Shown here: positions 42,080 through 50,845 of the stretch, piece after piece | Position numbering within the stretch: position 1 is the first letter of the stretch | How the letters are laid out: the number at the start of each line of letters is the position of its first letter | Origin: Thalassobacillus devorans | GTDB taxonomy: Bacteria > Bacillota > Bacilli > Bacillales > Halobacillaceae | Assembly (NCBI RefSeq): GCF_900176565.1 | Contig: NZ_FXEH01000005.1 | Location: 1,079,384-1,143,383, forward strand | Direction of reading: 5' to 3' | DNA length: 64,000 nt | Made by a program: the position numbers and the translations under genes | The notes under the pieces: generated by a model | Seen by the model: only the letters and a program-made list of their open reading frames with translations | Database searches by the model: none | Told to the model about the DNA's origin: nothing

Positions 42080-44437
42080 TTATTTAGAGTTGCGTACGGA
42101 GTTTAAAATTAACCGTTGTTCTACAGAAGCGACGAGTCTTCTAGTATCGGCCACGGTATCCGGATTGATGCTGACACTATCAATTCCTTCCTGGATTAGG
42201 AACTCGGTGAATTCTGGATATAGGGATGGTCCCTGCCCGCAAATCGACACCGTTTTATCATGCTTATGGGCGGCATGAATCAGCGTTTTGATTGCCTGTT
42301 TGACAGCCGGGTTGCGTTCATCAAAGTAGCCCATCGTGTTCAGAATTCCGGAGTCGCGGTCTGAACCTAGAATCAACTGGGTAAGGTCGTTGCTGCCAAT
42401 GCTGAACCCGTCGACCAATTGAGCGAAATCTTCAGCCTGGAAGATGACGGATGGAACTTCTGCCATAATCCAGATTTTGAACTGCTGGTCCTGCTTCAAT
42501 CCTTCTTCTGCCATGATTTCTTTGACGCGTTCGACTTCCCAGGTAGTACGGACAAACGGGAGCATCGTCCATACGTTGATTAAGCCATATTCTTCACGGA
42601 CCTTCTTAATCGCACGGCACTCGAGACGGAAACCTTCCTCGTATTCCGGGGAAATGTAGCGGGAAACTCCGCGCCACCCGATCATTGGGTTCGCTTCGAT
42701 CGGTTCTACTTCTTCTCCGCCTTTCAACCCGCGGAATTCATTGGAACGGAAGTCACTTAGCCGGACGACAATCGGTTTTGGATAGATGTCCTGAGCTACC
42801 TTGGTGATTCCTTCAGCCATTTTTTCGATAAAAAATTGTTCTTCGCCATTTTTCAACAGGTACATCGGATGAGCACCGACCAGGTGAGTAAAAATGAACT
42901 CGGTACGCATTAAGCCAATCCCATCAAACGGGAGGTCTTTGTACTTGCCGATTAAATCTGGCTCACCAAGATTCATGTACACTTTTGTACCTGTGATTGG
43001 CGCCAGCTGGTGAAGGTTGATTTGTTCGACAGCAGAGGGTTCTGCTTTCTTCGTCTCTTCCTGCTTATCTTCCAGAATTCCCTGGTACACGACCCCGCGA
43101 GTGGCATCGACTGTCACTTCCATTCCTTCAGACAGCACTTCCGTTGCATTGTTGGACCCGACGATACAAGGAATACCGAATTCACGGGAAACAATTGCCG
43201 CGTGACACGTACGCCCGCCTTCGTTTGTAACCACGGCTGCTGCCTTTTTCATCGCTGGCATCATATCGGGGTTTGTCATAATAGTAACGAGGATATCCCC
43301 CTCTTCCACCTTCGAGACTTCCGTAATATCTTTAATTTTTCTTACCTTTCCGCTTCCTGTACCTGGGGATGCCGGGAGACCGCGGACCAGTGACACACGG
43401 CTGGTTTCTTTTTGAGCTTCTTCAATCACGTTTGGTTCCTCCTTAGTTAATGTCGTAATCGGCCTTGCCTGTAGAATGTAAAGTTCATTGGTATCAGTAT
43501 CAATCGCCCATTCAATATCCTGCGGGGAATTGTAAAGTTCTTCGATACGAAGCGCATCGGTGGAAAGCTGATTGATTTCAGTTTCAGTCAGGCACTGTTT
43601 GGTTACAAGGTCTTCGCCTAAAAACTCTTTTACAGCGACTTTAGTCGTTCCTACAGCCTTTTCATTTTTGACAATCAAAAAATTCTTGGAAGCAATATGC
43701 TTTTCAATGACGCTGTTGTCCCTTTTATCGACGATGTATTCATCCGGGGAGACCATCCCGGACACCACGGATTCGCCAAGGCCCCAGCTGGCATTGATCA
43801 TCATTTGATTATGGTCTTCATTAATCGGATTGGAAGTAAACAGAACGCCTGCTTTTTTGCTGTTTACCATCTTTTGCACAACAGCCGATAGTGACACATC
43901 AAAATGGTCGAAGTCCTGTTGTTCACGATAATAAATCGCGCGTGCAGTCCAAAGCGATGCCCAGCATTTTTTAATATGGTGAATGACCTCTTCCACGCCT
44001 TCAATTTCCAGGTACGTATCCTGTTGTCCGGCAAAGGATGCTTCTGGTAAATCTTCCGCCGTTGCAGAACTCCGCACAGCTACATACAGGTCATCGACTT
44101 GAAGGTTACGCTGAAATTGTGCGTAAGCCTCGCGAATTTCTTTATCAATCGGCTCAAGTATATCTGTGTCCATGATCACGCTTCTGATTTCTGCACTTGT
44201 CTGCTGAAGCTGGTAATTGTTGTCGATATCGAGGCCGTTGATCGACTCGAGTATGTACTTATCCAAGTTACTCTCCTCGATAAAATTACTGTATGCGTTT
44301 GCAGTAACACAAAAACCAGGTGGGACTTTCACGCCTCCGTTTATAAGCTCACCCAGATTGGCCCCTTTCCCGCCTACCAATGGGATGTCTTCTTTATGAA
44401 TTTCTTCAAACCAACGAATATAAGGATGTTTCGACAC
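42080..44437 (-). CDS. ppsA: Phosphoenolpyruvate synthase
   Basis: A 785-residue enzyme with all three PEP-utilising domains. The ATP-grasp domain opens with VGGKGANLGEL and includes VAVRSSATAEDLPEASFAGQ. The swivelling domain carries the phospho-histidine in GGRTCHAAIVSREFGIP (about residue 420). The C-terminal PEP barrel has IGLMRTEF, FSIGSNDLTQL and SICGQGPS. It converts pyruvate plus ATP to PEP plus AMP for gluconeogenesis. I chose the GTG at 44437, after AAGGAGGAG. Confidence 0.93.
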   Translation of the reverse strand: MSKHPYIRWFEEIHKEDIPLVGGKGANLGELINGGVKVPPGFCVTANAYSNFIEESNLDKYILESINGLDIDNNYQLQQTSAEIRSVIMDTDILEPIDKEIREAYAQFQRNLQVDDLYVAVRSSATAEDLPEASFAGQQDTYLEIEGVEEVIHHIKKCWASLWTARAIYYREQQDFDHFDVSLSAVVQKMVNSKKAGVLFTSNPINEDHNQMMINASWGLGESVVSGMVSPDEYIVDKRDNSVIEKHIASKNFLIVKNEKAVGTTKVAVKEFLGEDLVTKQCLTETEINQLSTDALRIEELYNSPQDIEWAIDTDTNELYILQARPITTLTKEEPNVIEEAQKETSRVSLVRGLPASPGTGSGKVRKIKDITEVSKVEEGDILVTIMTNPDMMPAMKKAAAVVTNEGGRTCHAAIVSREFGIPCIVGSNNATEVLSEGMEVTVDATRGVVYQGILEDKQEETKKAEPSAVEQINLHQLAPITGTKVYMNLGEPDLIGKYKDLPFDGIGLMRTEFIFTHLVGAHPMYLLKNGEEQFFIEKMAEGITKVAQDIYPKPIVVRLSDFRSNEFRGLKGGEEVEPIEANPMIGWRGVSRYISPEYEEGFRLECRAIKKVREEYGLINVWTMLPFVRTTWEVERVKEIMAEEGLKQDQQFKIWIMAEVPSVIFQAEDFAQLVDGFSIGSNDLTQLILGSDRDSGILNTMGYFDERNPAVKQAIKTLIHAAHKHDKTVSICGQGPSLYPEFTEFLIQEGIDSVSINPDTVADTRRLVASVEQRLILNSVRNSK

Positions 44438-44601
44438 TCTCGATCTCCTCCTTACTAGATTTGCAATATAATATAACACATATTTTCAATTATGTCATAC
44501 TTAATATTTAATAATGTTATACTATATAAAAAATAATTGGGTTTTGTGTAGGTCATTAAAGAATTTTTTTATAGAAAATGCATCTACCCTTCTGGCAAAC
44601 T

Positions 44602-44636
44602 ATATGTTAACCTTAATTTCATAAAGGTTTACATAT
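44602..44636 (+). promoter_or_regulatory. BirA-type biotin operator
   Basis: ATATGTTAACCTT, 9 nt, AAGGTTTACATAT: an inverted repeat with one mismatch, fitting the Firmicutes BirA pattern of GTTAAC-like half sites about 15 nt apart. Its right arm touches the AGGAGG ribosome site of bioY (44637-44642). Binding of BirA with biotinyl-AMP should repress bioY. Confidence 0.85.
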
Positions 44637-44650
44637 AGGAGGATAAACAG

Positions 44651-45220
44651 ATGAACAGGCAAAGCAAAAAACTGAGAGTGATCATTAATTGCGCTATTTT
44701 CGCAGCTATTACTGCCATTTTTGCCCAGATTGAAATTCCCTTGCCAGTGGTTCCAATCAGCGGCCAGACCCTGGCTGTCGGCTTGACGGCAACAATTTTA
44801 GGCAGCAGGCAAGGCGCTATTGCTATGATCGGTTACGCTGCCTTAGGAGCTGTAGGTGTTCCTGTCTTCGCAGGATTCAAAGGGGGCGCACAGGTGTTAG
44901 TGGGGCCGACAGGTGGTTATATTATTGGTTTCGTGGCAGCCGCATTCATTACTGGATATATCCTGGAACAGACAAAATTCAACCTTACGATGGCCATGAT
45001 CGCCAACACAGCAGGAATGATCGTTACCCTGTTATTTGGTATGGTGCAATTGAAACTTGTCCTTGATTTAGGTTGGGGAGAGGCACTGGCTGTAGGTGTT
45101 TATCCTTTCATCGTGGTAGGACTAATTAAAGCATTTCTTGCGAGCTGGCTCGGTATAACCGTAAGAAAACGTTTGGTTCAAGCGAGTCTGCTTCAACTAA
45201 CCAGGAAATCAGCTGCTTAA
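44651..45220 (+). CDS. bioY: Biotin transporter BioY
   Basis: A 189-residue, six-helix S component of an ECF-type biotin transporter. Diagnostic blocks include FAQIEIPLPVVPISGQTLAVGL near 25-45, GYAALGAVGVPVFAGFKGG near 63-81, and GPTGGYIIGF near 87-96. BioY binds biotin and works alone or with EcfA/T. The BirA operator directly upstream supports the call. AGGAGG precedes the ATG. Confidence 0.95.
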   Translation: MNRQSKKLRVIINCAIFAAITAIFAQIEIPLPVVPISGQTLAVGLTATILGSRQGAIAMIGYAALGAVGVPVFAGFKGGAQVLVGPTGGYIIGFVAAAFITGYILEQTKFNLTMAMIANTAGMIVTLLFGMVQLKLVLDLGWGEALAVGVYPFIVVGLIKAFLASWLGITVRKRLVQASLLQLTRKSAA

Positions 45221-45249
45221 GATGTGGCTCTATCGCTTATTCATAAAAA

Positions 45250-45281
45250 AAGAGCACTTTTCCCTGGGGAGAAGTGCTCTT
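45250..45281. terminator. Bidirectional intrinsic terminator
   Basis: AAGAGCACTT/AAGTGCTCTT with inner TCC/GGA pairing, A7 on the left and TT on the right, after bioY. Confidence 0.85.
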
Positions 45282-45376
45282 ACTTTGAATACGTAGCAAA
45301 CTACTATCATTCTCTTAATCAATTGCCTATCAAAAGTGCCCCATCTACTCAATCATTTCGGTTTTGCCGTCCACTT

Positions 45377-45913
45377 TTAGGCATTGAACAGACGGATTAA
45401 GAAACCACTTTCTTCAACATTAGGCATGAAATAAGTAACACCATAGTTAGAAGCAACAGCAGTAACTACAGTCCAAAAGACTAAACTGGTCATCATCCAG
45501 GTCGTGACCAACTTTCTCTTCGAGCCAAAGCTCATCCCCATTAGCGCGGAGATGTGGGAACCGACGAGAAAAGGGCCGATTATCGTTAACCCCGGTAAAC
45601 CATACTTGTCAAAGAGTGCCCTCGCACGTTTTCCCTTTTTCGACTCCTCCATTTCCTCGGAACTGGATTCTGTTGCCTGGCCTTCCTCTTGTGGGACACT
45701 CTGCATTCGTTTTTGCTTCCGCCTTCTCATCCATAGCTTTACTTGGTCTACAAAAGCAATCAACAGTACCACTGTCAAGGCATTCCCCAAGAAAGCAAGT
45801 AACGCAGTCGGGAATGGAGACAGCCCGCCAATAACAGCCAATGGGATCACCGCAATTAGTTCAAACAACGGGATGGCTGCCAATAGAAATACAAGCAGAT
45901 ACGACAATAACAT
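45377..45913 (-). CDS. Small multidrug export-like membrane protein (PF06695-like)
   Basis: A 178-residue membrane protein with four helices. PLFELIAVIPLAVIGGLSPFPTAL near the N-terminus and DKYGLPGLTIIGPFLVGSHISALMG in the second half match the family called small multi-drug export protein, although transport is not demonstrated for it. A highly charged loop (about 65-105) separates the halves. The ATG at 45913 is 9 nt after GGGGGAGG; an ATG at 45922 overlaps that site. It follows the membrane/HTH module and may belong to that operon (18-nt gap). Confidence 0.75.
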   Translation of the reverse strand: MLLSYLLVFLLAAIPLFELIAVIPLAVIGGLSPFPTALLAFLGNALTVVLLIAFVDQVKLWMRRRKQKRMQSVPQEEGQATESSSEEMEESKKGKRARALFDKYGLPGLTIIGPFLVGSHISALMGMSFGSKRKLVTTWMMTSLVFWTVVTAVASNYGVTYFMPNVEESGFLIRLFNA

Positions 45914-45931
45914 AATCCTCATCCTCCCCCA

Positions 45932-46363
45932 TTATTCATATAATTTTTTTATTTCAGACCAGAAAATAAAATATTGCCCGATTCCAAGCACCGTCAGAAC
46001 AATGACAGGAAGCAACTCCACCCCTTTGAACAAAGCAACCGCCACGATGGCTGCCGGAATAGCAAAGTAATAGTAAATGTAAACTTTCCGACAAGCCCGG
46101 TACGTAATGTATTGATGCCCTTCGTCTTCTTCCTTCAGCTCATATGGGATGAGGGTGAAGATACGAAACCTCCGGTCCGGAAATTTGCGGTTGTAATAGG
46201 CCATCAGCCCAAAATAACTCAGAACAAAAATGGCATAAACGCCAGTTATTATAAGAAACAGCGCATCCCGCTGCTCCATTACGATACTCATGGAATAGAT
46301 CACCGCAACCCCAATCAGAAATACACTCATCGTAAAAGGTGATCGTAAATAACGCTCCATCAT
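45932..46363 (-). CDS. Four-helix membrane protein partnered with an HTH regulator
   Basis: A 143-residue protein with helices at about 12-26, 36-54, 95-113 and 117-135. Between the pairs is a cytoplasmic segment with an FTLIPYELKEEDEGHQYITYRACRKVYIYYY block. The gene at 50846 has the same plan (FLLPDEFEESDEREKQLTAQACRSAYISMWY), so the two are paralogues. Its ATG overlaps the stop of the HTH gene by 4 nt, so they are translationally coupled. It probably controls or senses for the regulator; function unknown. Confidence 0.75.
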   Translation of the reverse strand: MMERYLRSPFTMSVFLIGVAVIYSMSIVMEQRDALFLIITGVYAIFVLSYFGLMAYYNRKFPDRRFRIFTLIPYELKEEDEGHQYITYRACRKVYIYYYFAIPAAIVAVALFKGVELLPVIVLTVLGIGQYFIFWSEIKKLYE

Positions 46364-46569
46364 TTTTCATCCTCCCCCTCTATCCAAAACACTTCCTCCA
46401 AATCGACAGCCAGTGCTTTAGCAATTTTTAATGCTAACAGCACGGAAGGGGCATAGTCACCTTTTTCTATCATGCCAATCGTCTGTCGAGTCGCTCCAAC
46501 CAATTTACCTAGGTCAGCTTGGGTAAAATCATGTCTGGCTCTTAATTCCTTCACTCGATTTCTAAGCAT
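46360..46569 (-). CDS. XRE-family HTH regulator (module 1)
   Basis: A 69-residue protein that is little more than an XRE helix-turn-helix: RNRVKELRARHDFTQADLGKLVGATRQTIGMIEKGDYAPS, followed by LKIAKALAVDLEEVFWIEGE. It is similar to the regulator at 51310 (RVKELRARDGLTQGALAERV). Both end in IEGED and both overlap a membrane-protein gene. GAGGGG lies upstream. It is probably autoregulated through the repeats at 46609. Confidence 0.9.
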   Translation of the reverse strand: MLRNRVKELRARHDFTQADLGKLVGATRQTIGMIEKGDYAPSVLLALKIAKALAVDLEEVFWIEGEDEK

Positions 46570-46608
46570 GTCATAAACAACCCCTCTTACTGTTTCCTGC
46601 TATTTAAA

Positions 46609-46649
46609 TGTAAATGATCCTTAACATTAAGTCAATGAAATTTGTCATT
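46609..46649 (-). promoter_or_regulatory. Possible operator of HTH module 1
   Basis: TGTAAATGATCCTTAACA (46609-46626) is an imperfect palindrome, with AATGAAATTTGTCATT (46634-46649) as a second; the centres are 24 bp apart. The layout resembles the clearer pair at 51553-51591. Tentative. Confidence 0.4.
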
Positions 46650-46692
46650 TTGGTAAGTTTTTTTTCCATTTATTTTCTTCATTTCAATAATA

Positions 46693-46734
46693 AAAGCCTG
46701 ATTTCCCCGTAGCTATACGAGAAATTCAGGCTTT
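46693..46734 (-). terminator. Intrinsic terminator
   Basis: AAAGCCTG/CAGGCTTT with further interrupted pairing, T-rich on the minus strand. It closes the membrane protein gene at 46756. Confidence 0.8.
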
Positions 46735-46755
46735 GGTTATGTGTATTTATAATTT

Positions 46756-47349
46756 TTATTTTAATTTCCGGACCAGCCCCTCGACCGTCCGCCGATCCAC
46801 GACATGTTCTTTTCTACCCCACATCATAAGCGTATAACCTAATAAAAATGTCATCACAAACACAATCGAGCCGATAACCGTATAGATGCCTGTAGTGTGA
46901 GAAGGAAAATAATGGCTCGCAATAAAGGCGTACACGCCCAACACCAACATATTGACCACAAGATAAAGCGATTTTTCTCCTAGCGAAAGCGGTTTGGTAT
47001 TCCGGCCAGCCCCGAGGAACATACTCCAAAAAAGAAACGAACTAGCGAACAGGAATAACTCTAAGACAGGAAGGACCCATACTACAGTACTGGTGAACAC
47101 GAGCAAGTCATATCCTAGGGTTAACACCAAGAACAGCATGGATATAAACAAGGGATGATTACACCAGCGCCATGTTTTCTGGATGTAATGATGGAACCAG
47201 TAGCGATTTTTATTGATCCAATAAATAGAGGCAAGTGGCAGAAGCAGTTGTATGATCAGCTTGTTCATTAAGCTCAAATCCGAAAACCAGACCAACAGAA
47301 TTCCTGCTATGGAAGCAGCAAGCATTACTCCGAAGAACAGTTTTCGCAT
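46756..47349 (-). CDS. Six-helix membrane protein of unknown function
   Basis: A 197-residue protein with six predicted helices and short loops. HHYIQKTWRWCNHPLF and a C-terminal VDRRTVEGLVRKLK are distinctive. The topology recalls the CtaG/cytochrome-assembly group, but I see no diagnostic residues. The ATG at 47349 follows GGGAGTGG; a longer TTG-initiated frame (47388) lacks a ribosome site. Appears monocistronic. Confidence 0.65.
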   Translation of the reverse strand: MRKLFFGVMLAASIAGILLVWFSDLSLMNKLIIQLLLPLASIYWINKNRYWFHHYIQKTWRWCNHPLFISMLFLVLTLGYDLLVFTSTVVWVLPVLELFLFASSFLFWSMFLGAGRNTKPLSLGEKSLYLVVNMLVLGVYAFIASHYFPSHTTGIYTVIGSIVFVMTFLLGYTLMMWGRKEHVVDRRTVEGLVRKLK

Positions 47350-47430
47350 ACAATTCCACTCCCATATGTTTTTCGCTATTTTCTCCAATCAAAGGCCAGT
47401 TACTTTTCTCTTTTGAATATTCCCTTTTAT

Positions 47431-48669
47431 TTATTTTTTACCCGCGGCTTTCGCCCGCTTATACACCTTGTTCTTCTCTACAACCGTGCAGCCATTTGCT
47501 TCAAAGGTCTTGAGCATCGGAACATTATTCCGACTCGTGGAGCCGATGTAATAGCTGGCGCCGAACTGACTTTTTAATATGTCAAGCGCCTGACGGTGTA
47601 GCTGTTTACTTTTCCTTTTGCCTCGCACTTCCGGAACGAGACCGAAATAAAACAACCTTCCTTCATCGGCGGTCCCTGGTTCGATGTGGGGCATCACAAC
47701 CCCAATAGGTTCGCCGTTCTCATAAGCAACCAGGCAGGATTTGCGATAATCTTCGCCAAGCTCTCCTTTGACGCTTTTCATGTGACCGTGCATGTCCAGT
47801 GAAGATGGTGCGTTCAAGGAATCGCTCATCGCTTTTTCCAAAATACGCTTGAATGCTTCTTCCGAAAATTCATAGAGGGAAGCTATCTCAAAATAGTCTG
47901 CTGGTGTCACTTTCTCGCTCAGCAATTTTTTCACCGTGATATTTTCATCGTGCAGTTGAAACCCATGCTCTGTTAAAAACTCTTCGATGCCTTCACTGAA
48001 TTTATGGTGGACAAGGAGTGCCCTGTCCTTGGAATGGAAAGCTGGATCGTTCAGCAAGTGCTTGACAAGGCCTTTCATCTCCTCATCAGTCAATTTACTG
48101 GTATCTTCCACGGTCACATATTGCTCCCCTTCAACAAACTTCACTTTATCGTACATATCCAGTCTCTCCGCCAGCCTCTGATAAGTGGGCGACTCCAGTA
48201 CTTCGGTCAGGAAAGCGGCCTTGGCCTTCCGGTATGCTTCCATGTCGGCTCCTTCATACCGTTCTTTCAACGCATTATACTGATCCGTGTAGGATGGGTT
48301 TTCCTTGAAAAATCGTGTCACCTGGTAAAAATGGTCCCCCGTAGTACCTTTCACCGTCAATTGTACACCAACTGGCAGTACATCTTCTTCATATTCAAAG
48401 GCACAGAAATAAGACGTTTGATCGCTGCCCGTATTCACAGGATATAAATCCAGCAGGGCATTTCTCGCTTTTTCAAAGTCTTTCTGGGTGACGCGCACCT
48501 GGAGATCGACATCTCCTTTTGTCAGCGAGCCCCTAACGGCTGTGCTGCCAATATGATAGATTTCCGCTTCCGGCAATTTATCTATAATGATATTTTTATG
48601 CTTATTAGAAACTTTCTCCGCCCCATCGCGAAAGACTTTTTCAGGGGAGAAGTTTACTTTTTCATTCAT
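47431..48669 (-). CDS. GrpB-type nucleotidyltransferase fused to a GNAT acetyltransferase
   Basis: A 412-residue two-domain protein. The N-terminal 170 residues match the GrpB/UPF0157 fold: YHIGSTAVRGSLTKGDVDLQVRV contains the GS and DxD motifs of a nucleotidyltransferase. After a linker, residues about 195-405 form a GNAT domain: an LVAYENGEPIGVVMP strand, then the acetyl-CoA loop VRGKRKSKQLHRQAL and SRNNVPMLKTFEANG. Each family normally occurs alone. The joint substrate is unknown. Start ATG at 48669 after AGGAGG. Confidence 0.85.
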   Translation of the reverse strand: MNEKVNFSPEKVFRDGAEKVSNKHKNIIIDKLPEAEIYHIGSTAVRGSLTKGDVDLQVRVTQKDFEKARNALLDLYPVNTGSDQTSYFCAFEYEEDVLPVGVQLTVKGTTGDHFYQVTRFFKENPSYTDQYNALKERYEGADMEAYRKAKAAFLTEVLESPTYQRLAERLDMYDKVKFVEGEQYVTVEDTSKLTDEEMKGLVKHLLNDPAFHSKDRALLVHHKFSEGIEEFLTEHGFQLHDENITVKKLLSEKVTPADYFEIASLYEFSEEAFKRILEKAMSDSLNAPSSLDMHGHMKSVKGELGEDYRKSCLVAYENGEPIGVVMPHIEPGTADEGRLFYFGLVPEVRGKRKSKQLHRQALDILKSQFGASYYIGSTSRNNVPMLKTFEANGCTVVEKNKVYKRAKAAGKK

Positions 48670-48847
48670 TTTAAAAACCTCCTGAGTTAATAAATCCGCT
48701 GGTTGAACTCAGTTAATTACATGTCTATCACCGCTTTGCTTAAATTTGTTTTTCTACAATCAAGTGGGAAAATAAGGTAAGCTGAATATATAACTCTTTC
48801 TATGCAGGAAATTAATTACCTTTATTTTTTATAAGGAGATGATTCAC

Positions 48848-50782
48848 ATGATCATATACGAAGCAACAAAAACAGAATTCATCTCGGACGTCACCAATGA
48901 ACTACTGGTAGAACGTCTCTATAACTCCTATCAGGAAAAAATCGGCCGGACATCAAAAAGTGAGATTCTGTCATGGGAAAATTCCCTGCAGCGTATGTCC
49001 AATGTTATGCAGGATAGAGATATTCCGAAGGATTCTTCGGTTGCCATTGAATTTAACATTCCAAACACATCCAAGCGAGTGGATTTTCTGGTAGCAGGAA
49101 ATAACGGGTCCAAGGATCATGTCGTCATTGTTGAATTAAAACAATGGTCCGAAGTGGAGAAAGTAGAAGGAAAAGATGCTTTAATCGATACCTATTTAGG
49201 GGGAGGAAAAAGGTCGGTCACTCACCCTTCCTACCAGGCCTGGTCGTATGCAGCATTGATTGAAGGGTTTAACGAAAATGTTCAGGAACAGCATATAACC
49301 CTAAACCCATGTGCCTACCTTCATAATTATCGAAAAATAATCGATGATCCGCTTACTGACGCTCATTATGAGGAGCACCTGGCAAAAGCTCCGGTTTTTA
49401 CAAAAGGGGAAATCCAGAAACTACGCAATTTCATTAAAAAGTACATACGTAAAGGTGATGAAAAACAACTAATCTATCAGATTGAACATGGTAGAATCCG
49501 ACCTTCCAAATCATTGCAGGATTCCCTTAGCAGCATGCTGGAGGGAAATGAAGAATTCCTTATGATAGATGAGCAGAAAGTATTTTACGAGCAAGCCTAT
49601 CACCTGGCATTAGATGCCGTTAAGGAAGATAAAAAGCAAGTGATGGTCATCGAAGGTGGTCCGGGAACAGGAAAATCCGTCATGGCTGTCCATTTACTGG
49701 TTAACCTGATTAATCAGGATTTGATGACCCTTTATGTTTCCAAAAATTCTGCTCCGAGGGACGTCTACGCCTCCAAATTGAAAGGCACATTGAAGAAAAC
49801 AGAAATCGATAACCTATTTAAAGGCTCTGGAAGCTTCACCAACTCGGATTTAAACGAATTCGACGTCATCGTCGTTGATGAGGCCCACCGGCTAAATGAA
49901 AAATCGGGATTCTACGGGAATCAGGGCGAAAACCAGGTCAAGGAGTTAATTCAAGCATCTAAGTTCACTCTGTTTTTTATTGATGAAAAACAACGGGTAA
50001 CATTGAAAGATATCGGCAGCATGGACTTAATAAAAAAGTACGCCGAGGAATTTGACGCAGAGTTAATAACAGGCAAACTGATGTCCCAATTCCGGTGTGA
50101 CGGATCGGATGCTTACATCGCCTGGCTGGAAGATGTCCTGCAAATTCGCGAAACAGCCAACACCCATGACTATGGGGTCGATTATGACTTTCAAGTTTTC
50201 GATAACCCCCACCGAATGCTGGAAAAAATTGAAGAACTGAACAAAGTAAATAATAAATCCCGTATGCTGGCAGGATACTGCTGGGAATGGCCGACAAAAG
50301 AACGAAGAAATACTGACTTCAAAGACATCACCATTCCAGAGCATGATTTTGAAATCAGCTGGAACCTGCAGGATAGCATATGGGCGATTGACCAGAATTC
50401 CGTCAGTGAAGCAGGCTGTATACATACCGCTCAAGGACTGGAATTCGATTATGTCGGAGTCATCATCGGGCCGGATTTATATTACGAAGACGGATACGTC
50501 AAAACCGATTACACTAAACGCGCCCGCTCTGATCAGTCTTTAAAAGGGATTAAGAAAATGGCTAAAGAAGACCCTGTGAAAGCTCAGACTATTGCCGACG
50601 AGATTATAAGGAATACTTACCGCACATTAATGACCCGTGGACAGAAGGGTTGTTTTATTTACTGTGTCGATCCGGAACTGAATGAGTATTTTAAGTCCCG
50701 TTTGAAGAATACAGTGCTTTATAACGACTTATCGCCTCGTAGTTTTGATAAGGTTGCTGAAGACAGAGAAGAATATAAATAA
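48848..50782 (+). CDS. PD-(D/E)xK nuclease fused to DUF2075 helicase-like NTPase
   Basis: A 644-residue protein. The N-terminal 200 residues hold a PD-(D/E)xK nuclease pattern: Glu68 (IEFNIP), Asp79 (RVDFLVAG) and Glu96-x-Lys98 (VELKQW). The DUF2075 motor follows with Walker A EGGPGTGKS (near 269-277), Walker B VIVVDEAHR (near 341-349), FIDEKQRV (near 378) and motif III-VI blocks MSQFRCDGSDAY, AGCIHTAQGLEFDYVGV and RTLMTRGQKG. The combination suggests nucleic-acid degradation, perhaps defence. It is a single-gene unit with its own terminator. ATG at 48848 after AAGGAG. Confidence 0.88.
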   Translation: MIIYEATKTEFISDVTNELLVERLYNSYQEKIGRTSKSEILSWENSLQRMSNVMQDRDIPKDSSVAIEFNIPNTSKRVDFLVAGNNGSKDHVVIVELKQWSEVEKVEGKDALIDTYLGGGKRSVTHPSYQAWSYAALIEGFNENVQEQHITLNPCAYLHNYRKIIDDPLTDAHYEEHLAKAPVFTKGEIQKLRNFIKKYIRKGDEKQLIYQIEHGRIRPSKSLQDSLSSMLEGNEEFLMIDEQKVFYEQAYHLALDAVKEDKKQVMVIEGGPGTGKSVMAVHLLVNLINQDLMTLYVSKNSAPRDVYASKLKGTLKKTEIDNLFKGSGSFTNSDLNEFDVIVVDEAHRLNEKSGFYGNQGENQVKELIQASKFTLFFIDEKQRVTLKDIGSMDLIKKYAEEFDAELITGKLMSQFRCDGSDAYIAWLEDVLQIRETANTHDYGVDYDFQVFDNPHRMLEKIEELNKVNNKSRMLAGYCWEWPTKERRNTDFKDITIPEHDFEISWNLQDSIWAIDQNSVSEAGCIHTAQGLEFDYVGVIIGPDLYYEDGYVKTDYTKRARSDQSLKGIKKMAKEDPVKAQTIADEIIRNTYRTLMTRGQKGCFIYCVDPELNEYFKSRLKNTVLYNDLSPRSFDKVAEDREEYK

Positions 50783-50796
50783 AACCATCATACTTA

Positions 50797-50836
50797 AAAT
50801 GCCTGCCCTACTCCTTAGTAGGTGCAAGCATTTTTA
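50797..50836. terminator. Bidirectional intrinsic terminator
   Basis: AAAATGC-TGC-CTAC with GTAG-GCA-GCATTTTT around CTCCTTA; two small mismatches. Confidence 0.8.
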
Positions 50837-50845
50837 TTGGTCAAT

